Below, one piece after another: positions 5,073-13,924 of a stretch of DNA of 18,426 bases. The stretch's first letter is position 1; every line of letters begins with the position of its first letter. The stretch spans positions 9,158 through 27,583 of the forward strand of contig JAHDXX010000010.1 in NCBI GenBank assembly GCA_023384025.1, read 5' to 3'. Made by a program: the position numbers and the translations under genes. The notes under the pieces are model-generated. The model made no database searches, was not told the DNA's origin, and worked only from the letters and a program-made list of their open reading frames with translations. Origin of the DNA: Sphingomonadaceae bacterium (GTDB taxonomy: Bacteria; Pseudomonadota; Alphaproteobacteria; Sphingomonadales; Sphingomonadaceae).

Positions 5073-7529
5073 ATGAGCAAGTGGATCGGCGCCGCCGCGT
5101 GGAGCGCGAAGGAAGCCCGCGTGGGTGACCGCCTGCCCTATGCCCGGCTGGTCGACGAGCACACCGTGCTGCTGCGCGATGGCGCGCTGATGATGACGCT
5201 GCAGGTCCCCGGCCTGCTGTTCGAGACCGAAGACAGCGACGCGCTCAATGCCCATGCCGCGACCCGCGAAGTGGTGCTGCGCTCGACGCTCGACGCGCGG
5301 TTTGTCCTTTATCATCATGTTATCCGCCGCCGTGTCGAAATTGAACTCGACGCCGAGTTCCCCGAGCCGCTGAGCCGCCATATCGACGCGCGGTGGAAGG
5401 AACGGCTGGCCGGCGGTTCGCTGTTCGTCAACGACCAGTTCGTCACCCTGATCCGCCGCCCGGCACGCGGCAAGGCAGGCCTCGCCGAGCGCGCGGCCAA
5501 GTGGTTCAAGCGGAAAGGCGAGGAAGGCATCGAGGCCGACCCGCGCGACTTGCGGACGCTGAAGGCCGCTGCGACCGGGCTGATCGCCGCGCTTCAACCC
5601 TATGGTGCGGCGCTGCTGGGCGACTACACCGGGCCGCAGGGCCATGTGAACAACGAGCTGCTGGAGCTGCTCTCGGCGCTTTACAACGGCGAGATGCGCC
5701 CGGTGCGCCGCCCGGGCGACGATACCGACATTGGCCAGATGCTGCCCTACCGCCGCGCCAGCTTCGGGCTTGACGCGATGGAACTGCGCGGCTCGGGCCA
5801 GCCCGATTTCGCCGCGCTGATCAGCCTCAAGGAATACCCGGACTCTACCTCGCCCGGGCTGATCGATCCGCTGCTGCGGCTGCCCTACGAAATGGTGGTC
5901 AGCGAGAGTTATGCCCCGAACGAGCGCACCACTGCGCGCGAGCGGATGGACCTGGCGCTGCGGCGCTTGCGCTCGGCTGACGAGGAAGCGCAGGCGGAGC
6001 GGGCCGACATGCTCGCCGCGCGCGACGCGCTGGGCAACGGCGCGGTCGGTTTCGGCGACCATCACCTGACCGTGCTCGTGCGCGACAGCCACCTCGGCCG
6101 CCTCGATGAAGCAACCGCCGCCTGCGCCGCCGCGCTGGCCGACACCGGCGCAATTGCGGTGCGCGAGGATACCAACCTCGAACCCGGTTTCTGGGCGCAG
6201 TTCCCCGGCAACGAAGGCTACATCGTCCGCCGTTCGCTGATCTCGTCGGCCAACATGGCGAGCTTCGGGTCGCTTCATGGGATGGCGCTGGGGCAGGCGA
6301 CCGGCAACCACTGGGGCGAGGCAGTCACGCTGCTCCAGACCACCAGCAGCACGCCGTTCTTCTTCAACTTCCACGCCAGTGGAACAGGGGGGGGCGACCT
6401 GGGCAACTTCTCGGTCATCGGCCCCTCGGGTTCGGGCAAGACCGTGGTGATGAACTTCCTCGCCGCACAGGCGCAGAAGTTCCGTCCCCGCACCGTGCTG
6501 TTCGACAAGGATCGCGGGGCAGAGCTGTTCGTGCGCGGGATCGGCGGGCGGTATGACAGGATCAGCCCGGGCGAGCCGACCGGTTTCAACCCGATGGCGC
6601 TGCCCGACACTCCGGCCAACCGCGCCTTCCTGCGCGAATGGCTCGGCGTGCTGCTCAAGGCAGAGGGGCCAGAGGAAGAGGCGATCGTCGCCCAGGCGGT
6701 TGATGCCGCCTATGGCAACGACCCCAGCTTGCGCCGCTTGCGCCATTTCCGCGAACTGCTCGCCGGTGCCCGCCGTCCGCAACCGGGTGACCTTGCCGAC
6801 CGCCTGTCGGCATGGATCGGGGAAGGCGAGCACGGCTGGCTGTTCGATAACGCCGAGGACCGGCTCGACCTGTCGACCCGGGTGATGGGCTTCGACATGA
6901 CTGCGCTGCTGGAAAACCCCAAGCTGCGCACGCCGACCATGATGTACCTGTTCCACCGGATCGACGAGCGGCTCGACGGACAGCCGACCATGATCCTGAT
7001 CGACGAGGGGTGGAAGGCGCTCGATGACGCGGTGTTCGCCGCGCGCATCCGTGACTGGCTCAAGACCCTGCGCAAACGCAATGCGCTGGTCGGGTTCGCG
7101 ACGCAAAGCGCGCGCGACGCGCTTGACAGCAGGATTGCCACCGCGCTGGTCGAACAGACTGCGACGATGGTGTTCATGCCCAACAGCCGTGCGCGGGCGG
7201 AAGACTATTGCGACGGGTTCGGGCTGACCAGCCACGAGCTCGCGCTGATCCGCAGCCTGCCCGCGCACAGCCGCTGCTTCCTGATCCGCCAGCCCGATGC
7301 GAGCGTGGTGGTGCGGCTCGACCTGTCGGGCGCGCCCGAAGTGCTCACGATCCTGTCGGGCCGCGAAAGCTCGGTCCGGCGGCTCGATCTGCTGCGCGAA
7401 GCAGTGGGCGACGATCCGGCCGACTGGTTCCCCGCGCTTACCGGCCATGCCTGGCCCGGCGGCAAGGGTGAGGACGATGCTCCGTTCCCTGCCGGTGCGC
7501 CGGTGCCGTTCCGGCAGGCGGCCGAATGA
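5073..7529 (+). CDS. virB4: VirB4 secretion ATPase
   Basis: The 818-residue length is normal for VirB4/CagE/TrbE. The N-terminal half carries the VirB4 domain. The C-terminal half is the AAA-like ATPase, with Walker A GPSGSGKT at 450-457 (Lys456), Walker B ILIDEG with Asp644-Glu645, and a following FATQSARDAL sensor-like motif. It hydrolyses ATP at the inner-membrane base to power pilus assembly and substrate transfer. All catalytic residues I can check are present, so it looks active. AAAGG at 5060-5064 provides the ribosome site. The stop overlaps virB6 by ATGA. Confidence 0.96.
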   Translation: MSKWIGAAAWSAKEARVGDRLPYARLVDEHTVLLRDGALMMTLQVPGLLFETEDSDALNAHAATREVVLRSTLDARFVLYHHVIRRRVEIELDAEFPEPLSRHIDARWKERLAGGSLFVNDQFVTLIRRPARGKAGLAERAAKWFKRKGEEGIEADPRDLRTLKAAATGLIAALQPYGAALLGDYTGPQGHVNNELLELLSALYNGEMRPVRRPGDDTDIGQMLPYRRASFGLDAMELRGSGQPDFAALISLKEYPDSTSPGLIDPLLRLPYEMVVSESYAPNERTTARERMDLALRRLRSADEEAQAERADMLAARDALGNGAVGFGDHHLTVLVRDSHLGRLDEATAACAAALADTGAIAVREDTNLEPGFWAQFPGNEGYIVRRSLISSANMASFGSLHGMALGQATGNHWGEAVTLLQTTSSTPFFFNFHASGTGGGDLGNFSVIGPSGSGKTVVMNFLAAQAQKFRPRTVLFDKDRGAELFVRGIGGRYDRISPGEPTGFNPMALPDTPANRAFLREWLGVLLKAEGPEEEAIVAQAVDAAYGNDPSLRRLRHFRELLAGARRPQPGDLADRLSAWIGEGEHGWLFDNAEDRLDLSTRVMGFDMTALLENPKLRTPTMMYLFHRIDERLDGQPTMILIDEGWKALDDAVFAARIRDWLKTLRKRNALVGFATQSARDALDSRIATALVEQTATMVFMPNSRARAEDYCDGFGLTSHELALIRSLPAHSRCFLIRQPDASVVVRLDLSGAPEVLTILSGRESSVRRLDLLREAVGDDPADWFPALTGHAWPGGKGEDDAPFPAGAPVPFRQAAE

Positions 7530-8713
7530 GCCCGGCCTGCCAGCAGGCGGCCGAGGGGGTCGGTGCAGGCGTCGCCGCGTCCCTGCGCGCGGTTGACTGC
7601 ATCGCCAACCAGGTGACCACCGACACCTTCGGGCGGCTGTTCGCCCCCGGCGGATCGATGGTGCCGATCCTGACGCTGCTGCTGACGCTCTATGTCGCGT
7701 TCTTTGCGATCAGCCTGCTGCTTGGCCGCTCCAACCTCGGCGTGCGGGCGCTGATCCCGCGCATGATTACCCTCGGGCTCGTGCTGACTTTCGCGACGAG
7801 CTGGCTCGCGTTCCAGGCAGTGTTCCTGAACCTCGCGATCGGCGGGCCGGACTGGATTGCCACGGTCGCGACCGGGGCGGAAGGCTCCGCCACCAATGTC
7901 TTCGCCGACAAGCTCGACGTGGTCTTTGCCGCGATCCAGCAGGCCAGCCAGGGGCAGGAAGGTGACGTGTCCGCGTTCTCGCCTGCCGGGATCATGTGGC
8001 TGGGCGCGATGCTGCTGCTGCTCGGAACTGTCGGCGTGCTGGTGACCGCGCGGATCGCGCTGGCGGTGTTGGTCGCGCTTGGGCCGATCTTCGTGGTCAT
8101 GGCGCTGTTCAACGGCACGCGCGGCCTGTTTACCGGCTGGCTCAAGGGCGTGGTCATGCTCGCGCTGACCCCGGTGTTCGCAGTGATCGGCGGCAGCGTG
8201 ATGCTGGAAATCGCTGTGCCGGTGCTCGGCGCGCTCAGCTCCGCGCCGGGCCAGATCAACGCGCAGGCGGCGATGGCGTTCTTTCTGATCGGCGCGGTCC
8301 ACTGCGCGCTGATGGTCATGGTGATCAAGGTCGCCTCGACCATGGTCGGCGGGTGGACGGTGTTCGGGCTGGTGCGCGAGCAGAGCGGGCGGGAAGAGCC
8401 GCTGCCGCTGCCGGTCGCACCGCCGGTCGTTCCGCAGGCGCAGGCCCCGCTCGAGGCCACCCAGCCGCAGCCCGGTTCGGTGGCGCAGAACCGGCGGATC
8501 GACGTCTCCGCCGTGCCCGTCGCTACCCCGGCCAACGATGCCGGTCCCGGGGCAGCAGGCGGCACCGTGCGCGACACCCGGATCGTCACCGTCGCCAGCC
8601 CCAACGGCGAACCCCTGTCTGACGGAGCACAGTCGCGCACACGCGGCATCGGCACCCGTTTCCGCGCGCCAGCGCCATCCGGTTCTGCGCGCCCCAAGGA
8701 GAAATTGTCATGA
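7526..8713 (+). CDS. virB6: VirB6/TrbL polytopic inner-membrane channel protein
   Basis: The 395-residue protein has a periplasm-like N-terminal stretch with two cysteines (SPACQQA and RAVDCIANQ). It is followed by five or six hydrophobic segments between residues about 45 and 275, including VPILTLLLTLYVAFFAISLLLG and LGTVGVLVTARIALAVLVALG. A Pro/Ala-rich hydrophilic tail of about 110 residues ends the protein. This is the VirB6/TrbL layout; these proteins form part of the inner-membrane translocation path. The start overlaps the virB4 stop (ATGA) and the end overlaps virB9 in the same way, so the three are translationally coupled. No VirB8-like domain is fused to it, which matters because no separate virB8 is present. 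Confidence 0.9.
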   Translation: MSPACQQAAEGVGAGVAASLRAVDCIANQVTTDTFGRLFAPGGSMVPILTLLLTLYVAFFAISLLLGRSNLGVRALIPRMITLGLVLTFATSWLAFQAVFLNLAIGGPDWIATVATGAEGSATNVFADKLDVVFAAIQQASQGQEGDVSAFSPAGIMWLGAMLLLLGTVGVLVTARIALAVLVALGPIFVVMALFNGTRGLFTGWLKGVVMLALTPVFAVIGGSVMLEIAVPVLGALSSAPGQINAQAAMAFFLIGAVHCALMVMVIKVASTMVGGWTVFGLVREQSGREEPLPLPVAPPVVPQAQAPLEATQPQPGSVAQNRRIDVSAVPVATPANDAGPGAAGGTVRDTRIVTVASPNGEPLSDGAQSRTRGIGTRFRAPAPSGSARPKEKLS

Positions 8714-9486
8714 TCCGCGCCGGTCTCACCGCGCTCCTGCTGTTGTCCGCCGCTCCTGCGCTCGCAGACGCGCGGTTGGTCGAGCGGCTCTACGATCCCG
8801 CCGCCGTGGTGAAGATCGAAGGCAAGACCAAGGTCCAGGCGACTATCCAGTTCGGCGAGGACGAGTCGATCGAGAATGTTGCGATCGGCGATTCCGCTTC
8901 GTGGCAGGTGACACCCAACAAGCGCGCCAACCTGCTGTTCGTGAAGCCGCTCGAACCGACCGCCTCGACCAACATGACGGTGGTCACCAGCAAGCGCACC
9001 TACCTGTTCGACCTCGTCGCCAACCCGCGCGCCAGGCCGCTCTACGTGCTCAAGTTCACTTACCCGGACGAGCCCAAGGAAGAAGCGGAAACCCAGCTGG
9101 CCACTACGGTCGAGACTGCCAGTCCGGTGGAGATGGCCGCTGCGACTGATCCCTATGCGGTGGTCGACCCGGCGGAGCTGAACTTCGCCTGGGCCAGCAA
9201 GGGCAGCAAGGCCCTGCTGCCGGCGCGCACTTACGACGACGGCATGGCAACATTCCTTGCCTGGCCCGCCGGACAGCCGGTGCCCGCGATCCTGGTCAAG
9301 GATGCCGAAGGGACCGAAGGCCCGGTCAACTTCACCGTGCGCGGTGACGTGATCGTGGTCGATGGCGTGCCGCGCGAAATCGTGCTCCGCTCCGGCAAGG
9401 AGGCGGCCACGCTCACCAACACCGGGCCGGTGCGCCCAGCGGCAGCGCGCAGCACTGCCGGACTGCCAGTTGAAGGGGAGGGATAA
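8710..9486 (+). CDS. virB9: VirB9/TrbG core-channel protein
   Basis: The 258-residue product has a signal peptide (cleavage after ALA, near residue 19). The N-terminal VirB9 domain has the motif ENVAIGDSASWQVTPNKRANLLFVKPL and the C-terminal domain starts near NFAWASKG and includes ARTYDDGMATFLAWPAGQPVPAI. VirB9 forms the outer-membrane core ring with VirB7 and the VirB10 C terminus. The protein contains no cysteine, so it cannot form the VirB7-VirB9 disulfide known from Agrobacterium. This agrees with the absence of a virB7 gene here. AAGGAG at 8697-8702 supports the 8710 start, which overlaps the virB6 stop. Confidence 0.93.
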   Translation: MIRAGLTALLLLSAAPALADARLVERLYDPAAVVKIEGKTKVQATIQFGEDESIENVAIGDSASWQVTPNKRANLLFVKPLEPTASTNMTVVTSKRTYLFDLVANPRARPLYVLKFTYPDEPKEEAETQLATTVETASPVEMAAATDPYAVVDPAELNFAWASKGSKALLPARTYDDGMATFLAWPAGQPVPAILVKDAEGTEGPVNFTVRGDVIVVDGVPREIVLRSGKEAATLTNTGPVRPAAARSTAGLPVEGEG

Positions 9487-9489
9487 GCC

Positions 9490-10632
9490 ATGCGTCTCGC
9501 CATGCGCCTGCCGAACGGCAAGAGCGGCCAGGGGGTCGCCAACGATGTCGATCCGCGCGAAGTGGAACAGGCCGAGGTCATCGACCTGGCCAGCCGCAAC
9601 GCCTTCCCCGCAGTCACCCAGCGCAAGGGCATGTCCGACGGGCTCGGCCTCGCAGTCGGGGTCGCGGCCATCGGCCTGATCGGCGCGGTGGTGATGTGGA
9701 GCATGAACTCTGCGCGGCTCGACCCGCCGCAGGGTGTCGGCAACCCGCAAGTGGCGCAGGGCGCAGCAGTGCCGCCGCCGGTGCCCGCCGCTGCGATTAC
9801 GCCGACCCCGCAGAACCCGCAGGGTATCGTTCCGCAGGCTGACCCCGCGCCGCAGCCGGTGCTGGCAGCGATGCCGAATGCGGCTCCGGTGCTCGCCGCC
9901 AATCCCTATGCCAGCCCGACGGTGGTCTACGATTCGAGCAATGCGATGGCACCCGGCGTCGTCTATGCCCCGGCTACTGTGCCCGGCGCTGCAGATGCCC
10001 CGCCGCCGAGTGTCGGCGGCAGCGCGGGCGACTTTGCCAGCAAGATCGGCGGTGTCGGTGGCGGCATGGCGACCGCACGCGCAATGGTCGATCCGGCCAC
10101 CACGGTGACGCAGGGCACGCTGATCCCGGCGATCCTTGAGACCGCGATCAACACCGATGTGCCGGGCTATGTCCGCGCGGTGGTGAGCCAGGACGTGCGC
10201 AGCTTCGACGGCAAGAACGTGCTGGTGCCGCGCTCCAGCCGGTTGATCGGGCAATACCAGTCCGGCGTGCAGGGCGGGCAGAAGCGTGCCTATGTCATCT
10301 GGACCCGGCTGATCCGGCCCGATGGTGCTTCGGTCAACCTTGCCTCGCCTGCGGTCGGCTTCGACGGTACCACCGGCCTGCCGGGCGACGTCAACAGCCA
10401 CTTCTTCAAGCGGTTCGGTTCGGCCATGCTGCTGTCGGTCATTGGCAGCATCGGCACGATCGCTTCGGGCGGGGCCTCGGTCGTGCTGGGCGGAGCAGGG
10501 CAGTCGGCCGCGTCGGTCGCCGCACAGCAGGACAGCCAGATCGGCCCGACCATCCGCGTGCGCCAGGGCGAGCCGATCCGCGTGTTCACCGCGCGCGACC
10601 TCGACTTCTCGCAGGTCCCCGCCGTCCGCTGA
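9490..10632 (+). CDS. virB10: VirB10/TrbI envelope-spanning core protein
   Basis: The 380-residue product has a short cytoplasmic N terminus and one transmembrane helix (GLGLAVGVAAIGLIGAVVMW, about residues 50-70). A Pro/Ala-rich periplasmic linker follows (about 75-180), then the TrbI/VirB10 C-terminal barrel (about 195-380). Motifs include GTLIPAILETAINTDVPGYVRAVVSQDV, VLVPRSSRLIGQY and a hydrophobic antenna region near SVIGSIGTIASGG. VirB10 bridges both membranes and senses ATP energy to gate the channel. GGGAGGG lies eight bases before the ATG, and virB9 ends three bases earlier. Confidence 0.94.
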   Translation: MRLAMRLPNGKSGQGVANDVDPREVEQAEVIDLASRNAFPAVTQRKGMSDGLGLAVGVAAIGLIGAVVMWSMNSARLDPPQGVGNPQVAQGAAVPPPVPAAAITPTPQNPQGIVPQADPAPQPVLAAMPNAAPVLAANPYASPTVVYDSSNAMAPGVVYAPATVPGAADAPPPSVGGSAGDFASKIGGVGGGMATARAMVDPATTVTQGTLIPAILETAINTDVPGYVRAVVSQDVRSFDGKNVLVPRSSRLIGQYQSGVQGGQKRAYVIWTRLIRPDGASVNLASPAVGFDGTTGLPGDVNSHFFKRFGSAMLLSVIGSIGTIASGGASVVLGGAGQSAASVAAQQDSQIGPTIRVRQGEPIRVFTARDLDFSQVPAVR

Positions 10633-10636
10633 TCCG

Positions 10637-11641
10637 ATGAGCGCCGATATCCATCCCCTGCAACCGGGCAGCCAGCCAATCGAGGGCGAGCGCAGCGTCT
10701 ATCTCGACGCCTACCTCGCCCCGTTCCGGCCATGGCTTGACCGCGACACAGTGACCGAGATCATGGTCAACCGCCCGGGCGAGGTGTGGATCGAGGATGC
10801 CGCCGATCCCGGCATGAAGCGGATCGAGACCCCGCAGATCGACGACCGTCTGGTCCAGCGGCTGGCCGAGCAGGTCGCCCGGGTCAGCCATCAGGGGATC
10901 AACCGCGAGCACCCGCTGCTCGGCGCGACGCTACCAGATGGTGCCCGCGTCCAGTTCTGCGGGCCGCCGGCCGCGCGCAAGCACTGGGCGATGGCAATCC
11001 GGCGTCACCGGCGGCTCGACCTGCCGCTCGATGCCTACGACGCCGGGCCACTCGCGCCCGAGGCTGGCGCGACCTTGCCCGATCCGCAGGCCGAGCCGAT
11101 CGCGTTCCTGCGCGCGGCAATCCGCCAGCGGCGTACGATCCTGATTTCCGGCGGCACCAGCACCGGCAAGACCACGTTCCTCAACGCCATGCTGGGCGAG
11201 ATTCCCAGGCACGAGCGGGTGGTGCTGGTCGAGGACACGCCTGAGCTCAAGCTGCCGGGCGACAACGGCGTCGGGCTGGTCGCGGTCAAGGGCGAACTGG
11301 GTGAAGCCAAGGTCACCGCCAACGAGCTGCTCCAGGCCGCGCTGCGCCTGCGCCCGGACCGGATCGTGCTGGGCGAACTGCGCGGTGCGGAGAGCGTCAG
11401 CTTCCTGCGCGCGATCAACACCGGCCACCCGGGAAGCTTTTCGACCATCCACGCCAATTCCCTGCGCGGCGCGCTGGAACAGCTGGCGCTGATGGTGATG
11501 CAGACCGGGATCGGGCTGACCCGCAGCGACACCATCGCCTATGCCGCCTCGGTGATTGACGTCGTGGTCCAGCTTGGCCGCGATGCTGCTGGCAAGCGGA
11601 CCATCACCCGGATTGCCGAGAGCAAGGACCTGCTCGGTTGA
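10637..11641 (+). CDS. virB11: VirB11 hexameric traffic ATPase
   Basis: The 334-residue protein has the VirB11 N-terminal domain (VTEIMVNRPGEVWIED) and a RecA-like ATPase domain. Walker A is GGTSTGKT at 172-179 (Lys178), the Asp box is VVLVEDTPEL, the Walker B region is PDRIVLGELRG and the His box is GHPGSFSTIHANS. All catalytic motifs are intact. VirB11 works with VirB4 at the cytoplasmic base in pilus assembly and substrate transfer. The ATG at 10637 is four bases after the virB10 stop; longer in-frame extensions would lie inside virB10 and are not credible. It closes the operon; ppk follows after a 132-base gap. Confidence 0.95.
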   Translation: MSADIHPLQPGSQPIEGERSVYLDAYLAPFRPWLDRDTVTEIMVNRPGEVWIEDAADPGMKRIETPQIDDRLVQRLAEQVARVSHQGINREHPLLGATLPDGARVQFCGPPAARKHWAMAIRRHRRLDLPLDAYDAGPLAPEAGATLPDPQAEPIAFLRAAIRQRRTILISGGTSTGKTTFLNAMLGEIPRHERVVLVEDTPELKLPGDNGVGLVAVKGELGEAKVTANELLQAALRLRPDRIVLGELRGAESVSFLRAINTGHPGSFSTIHANSLRGALEQLALMVMQTGIGLTRSDTIAYAASVIDVVVQLGRDAAGKRTITRIAESKDLLG

Positions 11642-11642
11642 T

Positions 11643-11660
11643 CTGACAGAATTGTGTCAG
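11643..11660 (+). promoter_or_regulatory. Near-perfect palindrome and PhoB-box-like element before ppk
   Basis: CTGACAGAATTGTGTCAG is an 18-base palindrome with one mismatched pair. It can also be read as two heptamers 11 bases apart: CTGACAG and GTGTCAG on the plus strand, CTGACAC and CTGTCAG on the minus strand, each 5 or 6 of 7 to CTGTCAT. It starts one base after the virB11 stop codon. A -10-like GTGATT follows ten bases later, the Pho-promoter spacing but a poor hexamer. With no T-run after it, a terminator is unlikely. Confidence 0.4.
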
Positions 11661-11773
11661 CGGTCCGCTCGTGATTTACAGAGGCCATGCCACCCGCCAA
11701 GCGCAGATCCGCGGTTCATCCAGCTGCCCGGCCATTCCTGCCGGTGCCCGCCAGTTTCGCGACGACAGGATCG

Positions 11774-13924
11774 ATGCACGGCAAGACTGACAGCGGCGAT
11801 GAAACCGGCGGCCCGGCGCGCGCCGACGAACGCTACGTCAACCGCGAGCTGAGCTGGCTGGCGTTCAACGAGCGGGTGCTGGCCGAGGCGTCAAACCCTG
11901 CCTACCCCGTGCTGGAACGGCTGCGGTTCCTGTCGATTTCCGGCAGCAATCTCGACGAGTTCATGATGATCCGCGTGGCGGGCCTGGTCGGCCAGGTCCA
12001 GCGCAAGATCCGCTCCACCTCGATCGACGGGCAGACCCCGTCACAGCAGCTTGCCGCGATCCGCGAGCGGGTGCTGGCGCTCCACCGCGAACAGCGCCGG
12101 GTGTGGTCTCAGCTCCGCGCCGAACTGTCAGGCGAGGGGGTGTTCGTGGCCGACGAAGAGCGGCTCGGTCAGCCCGCCTACGAGTGGCTGCGCGGCTATT
12201 TCCACGACGAGATCATGCCGGTGCTCACCCCGCAGGCGATCGATCCGGCACACCCGTTCCCGTTTGTTGCGAATGGCGGGCTGGGTGTGCTGTTCAACTT
12301 GCGCCGGGATGCCGATGGCGAGGCAATGGACGCGATGGTCCTGCTGCCTCAGGCATTGCCCCGGTTCGTGCGGGTCGCGGGTAACGACGCGATCTACATC
12401 AGCATCGAAAGCCTCGTGCGCCGGTTTGCCCAGCACCTGTTCCCCGGATTTGCCATAACCGGAGACTGTGTGTTCCGGGTGATCCGCGACAGCGACATCG
12501 AGATCGAGGAGGAGGCAGAAGACCTTGTCCGCACCTTCCGCAGTGCGATTCAGCGACGGCGCAGGGGCCAGGTGATCCAGCTGGAGCTGGAAGATGCGCT
12601 TGATCCGCAGGCGAGCCAGCTGCTGCGCGAGCAGCTCGCGCTGCGCGATGCCTTGTTGGTGGAAAGCGAATGGCTGGTCGGGATTGCAGGCCTAGCCGGA
12701 GTGGTCGAGGAAGACCGCCCCGATCTCAAGTTCCCGCCCTATGCCCCGCGCTATCCGGAGCGGATCATGGAGCACGACGGCGACTGCTTTTCCGCCATTC
12801 GGGCCAAGGATATCGTCATCCACCACCCTTACGAAAGCTTCGAAGTGGTGGTCGATTTCCTGCGTCAGGCAGCGGCCGATCCCGACGTGGTGGCGATCAA
12901 GCAGACGCTCTATCGGGCGGGTAACCAGTCACCCGTGATCGCCGCGCTGATTGCGGCGGCAGAAGCGGGCAAGTCAGTGACCGCGGTGGTCGAGATCAAG
13001 GCACGGTTCGACGAGGAGCAGAACCTGATCTGGGCCAACCAGCTGGAGCGGGCCGGGGTTCAGGTGATTTACGGTTTCGTCGATTGGAAAACCCACGCCA
13101 AGGTCAGCATGGTGGTGCGGCGCGAGGACGGACGTCTGCACACCTACTGCCACTTCGGCACCGGCAACTATCACCCCACCAATGCGCGGATTTACACTGA
13201 CCTCAGCTTCTTCACCGCCGACCCGGCGTTCGGGCGCGATGCGGCGCGGCTGTTCAACTTCGTCACCGGCTATGTCGAGCCACGCAAGACCGAGCGGCTG
13301 GTCATCGCCCCGCTGGCCATGCGCGAGAAGCTCTATGCGCTGATCGATGCGGAGATCGCCCATGCCCGCGTGGGCAAGCCTGCGGCGATCTGGGCCAAGC
13401 TCAATTCGCTGACCGATGAAGGACTGATCGACCGGCTTTATGCGGCGAGCGCGGCCGGGGTCGATATCCAGCTGGTAGTGCGCGGGATCTGCTCGCTGCG
13501 CCCGGCAATACCCGGGCTGTCGGACAATATCCGGGTCAAATCGATCATCGGCCGTTTTCTCGAGCACAGCCGCATCTGGGCCTTCGGTGGCGGTTATCGC
13601 CTGCCATCGCAACGGGCCAAGGTCTATATCTCGTCCGCTGACGGGATGGGCCGCAACCTTGATCGGCGGGTCGAGACTATGCTGCCGGTGACCAATCGTA
13701 CGGTGCATGACCAGATCCTGCAGCAGGTGCTGGTGGCCAACCTGCTTGATACGGAACAAAGCTGGCTGTGCCATGCCGATGGTATCTACCGCCGGATGGA
13801 ACCGGGCGAACATCCGTTCAACCTCCACCGCTATTTCATGACCAACCCCTCGCTGTCCGGGCGGGGCGGGGCGGCGGAAGCGGCCGGGGTGCCCAAACTC
13901 GCATTGAAAAGGGGAGCGACATGA
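11774..13924 (+). CDS. ppk: Polyphosphate kinase Ppk1
   Basis: The 716-residue product makes polyphosphate from ATP and can run in reverse. The N-terminal domain carries RYVNRELSWLAFNERVLAEA and the SGSNLDEFMMIRVAG motif. The catalytic half contains His441 (WKTHAKV) and His460 (CHFGTGNYH). These are 19 residues apart, the same spacing as His435 and His454 of the E. coli enzyme, of which His435 is the phosphorylated residue. I chose the ATG at 11774 because family similarity begins shortly after it. An upstream in-frame ATG at 11687 adds 29 residues that do not look conserved. Length fits Ppk1 (E. coli 688). The stop overlaps the ppx start. A PhoB-box-like palindrome lies upstream. Confidence 0.95.
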   Translation: MHGKTDSGDETGGPARADERYVNRELSWLAFNERVLAEASNPAYPVLERLRFLSISGSNLDEFMMIRVAGLVGQVQRKIRSTSIDGQTPSQQLAAIRERVLALHREQRRVWSQLRAELSGEGVFVADEERLGQPAYEWLRGYFHDEIMPVLTPQAIDPAHPFPFVANGGLGVLFNLRRDADGEAMDAMVLLPQALPRFVRVAGNDAIYISIESLVRRFAQHLFPGFAITGDCVFRVIRDSDIEIEEEAEDLVRTFRSAIQRRRRGQVIQLELEDALDPQASQLLREQLALRDALLVESEWLVGIAGLAGVVEEDRPDLKFPPYAPRYPERIMEHDGDCFSAIRAKDIVIHHPYESFEVVVDFLRQAAADPDVVAIKQTLYRAGNQSPVIAALIAAAEAGKSVTAVVEIKARFDEEQNLIWANQLERAGVQVIYGFVDWKTHAKVSMVVRREDGRLHTYCHFGTGNYHPTNARIYTDLSFFTADPAFGRDAARLFNFVTGYVEPRKTERLVIAPLAMREKLYALIDAEIAHARVGKPAAIWAKLNSLTDEGLIDRLYAASAAGVDIQLVVRGICSLRPAIPGLSDNIRVKSIIGRFLEHSRIWAFGGGYRLPSQRAKVYISSADGMGRNLDRRVETMLPVTNRTVHDQILQQVLVANLLDTEQSWLCHADGIYRRMEPGEHPFNLHRYFMTNPSLSGRGGAAEAAGVPKLALKRGAT

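Noticed and set aside
4704..7448. A 914-codon open frame antisense to virB4
   Set aside because: The plus strand encodes an unmistakable VirB4 with intact Walker motifs. The antisense product is an Arg/His/Gln/Ala-rich low-complexity shadow of GC-rich codons.
7690..10401. A 903-codon open frame antisense to virB6, virB9 and virB10
   Set aside because: It crosses three real genes on the other strand and has no recognisable domain; it is a high-GC shadow.
3828..11641. Integrative conjugative element or plasmid segment
   Set aside because: No relaxase, coupling protein, integrase, attachment repeats or tRNA were seen, and both flanks look like ordinary chromosomal genes.
11687..11773. Upstream 29-codon extension of Ppk from ATG 11687
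   Set aside because: The residues do not resemble the Ppk N terminus, and the start would lie very close to any promoter at the 11643-11660 box. It is kept only as an alternative start.
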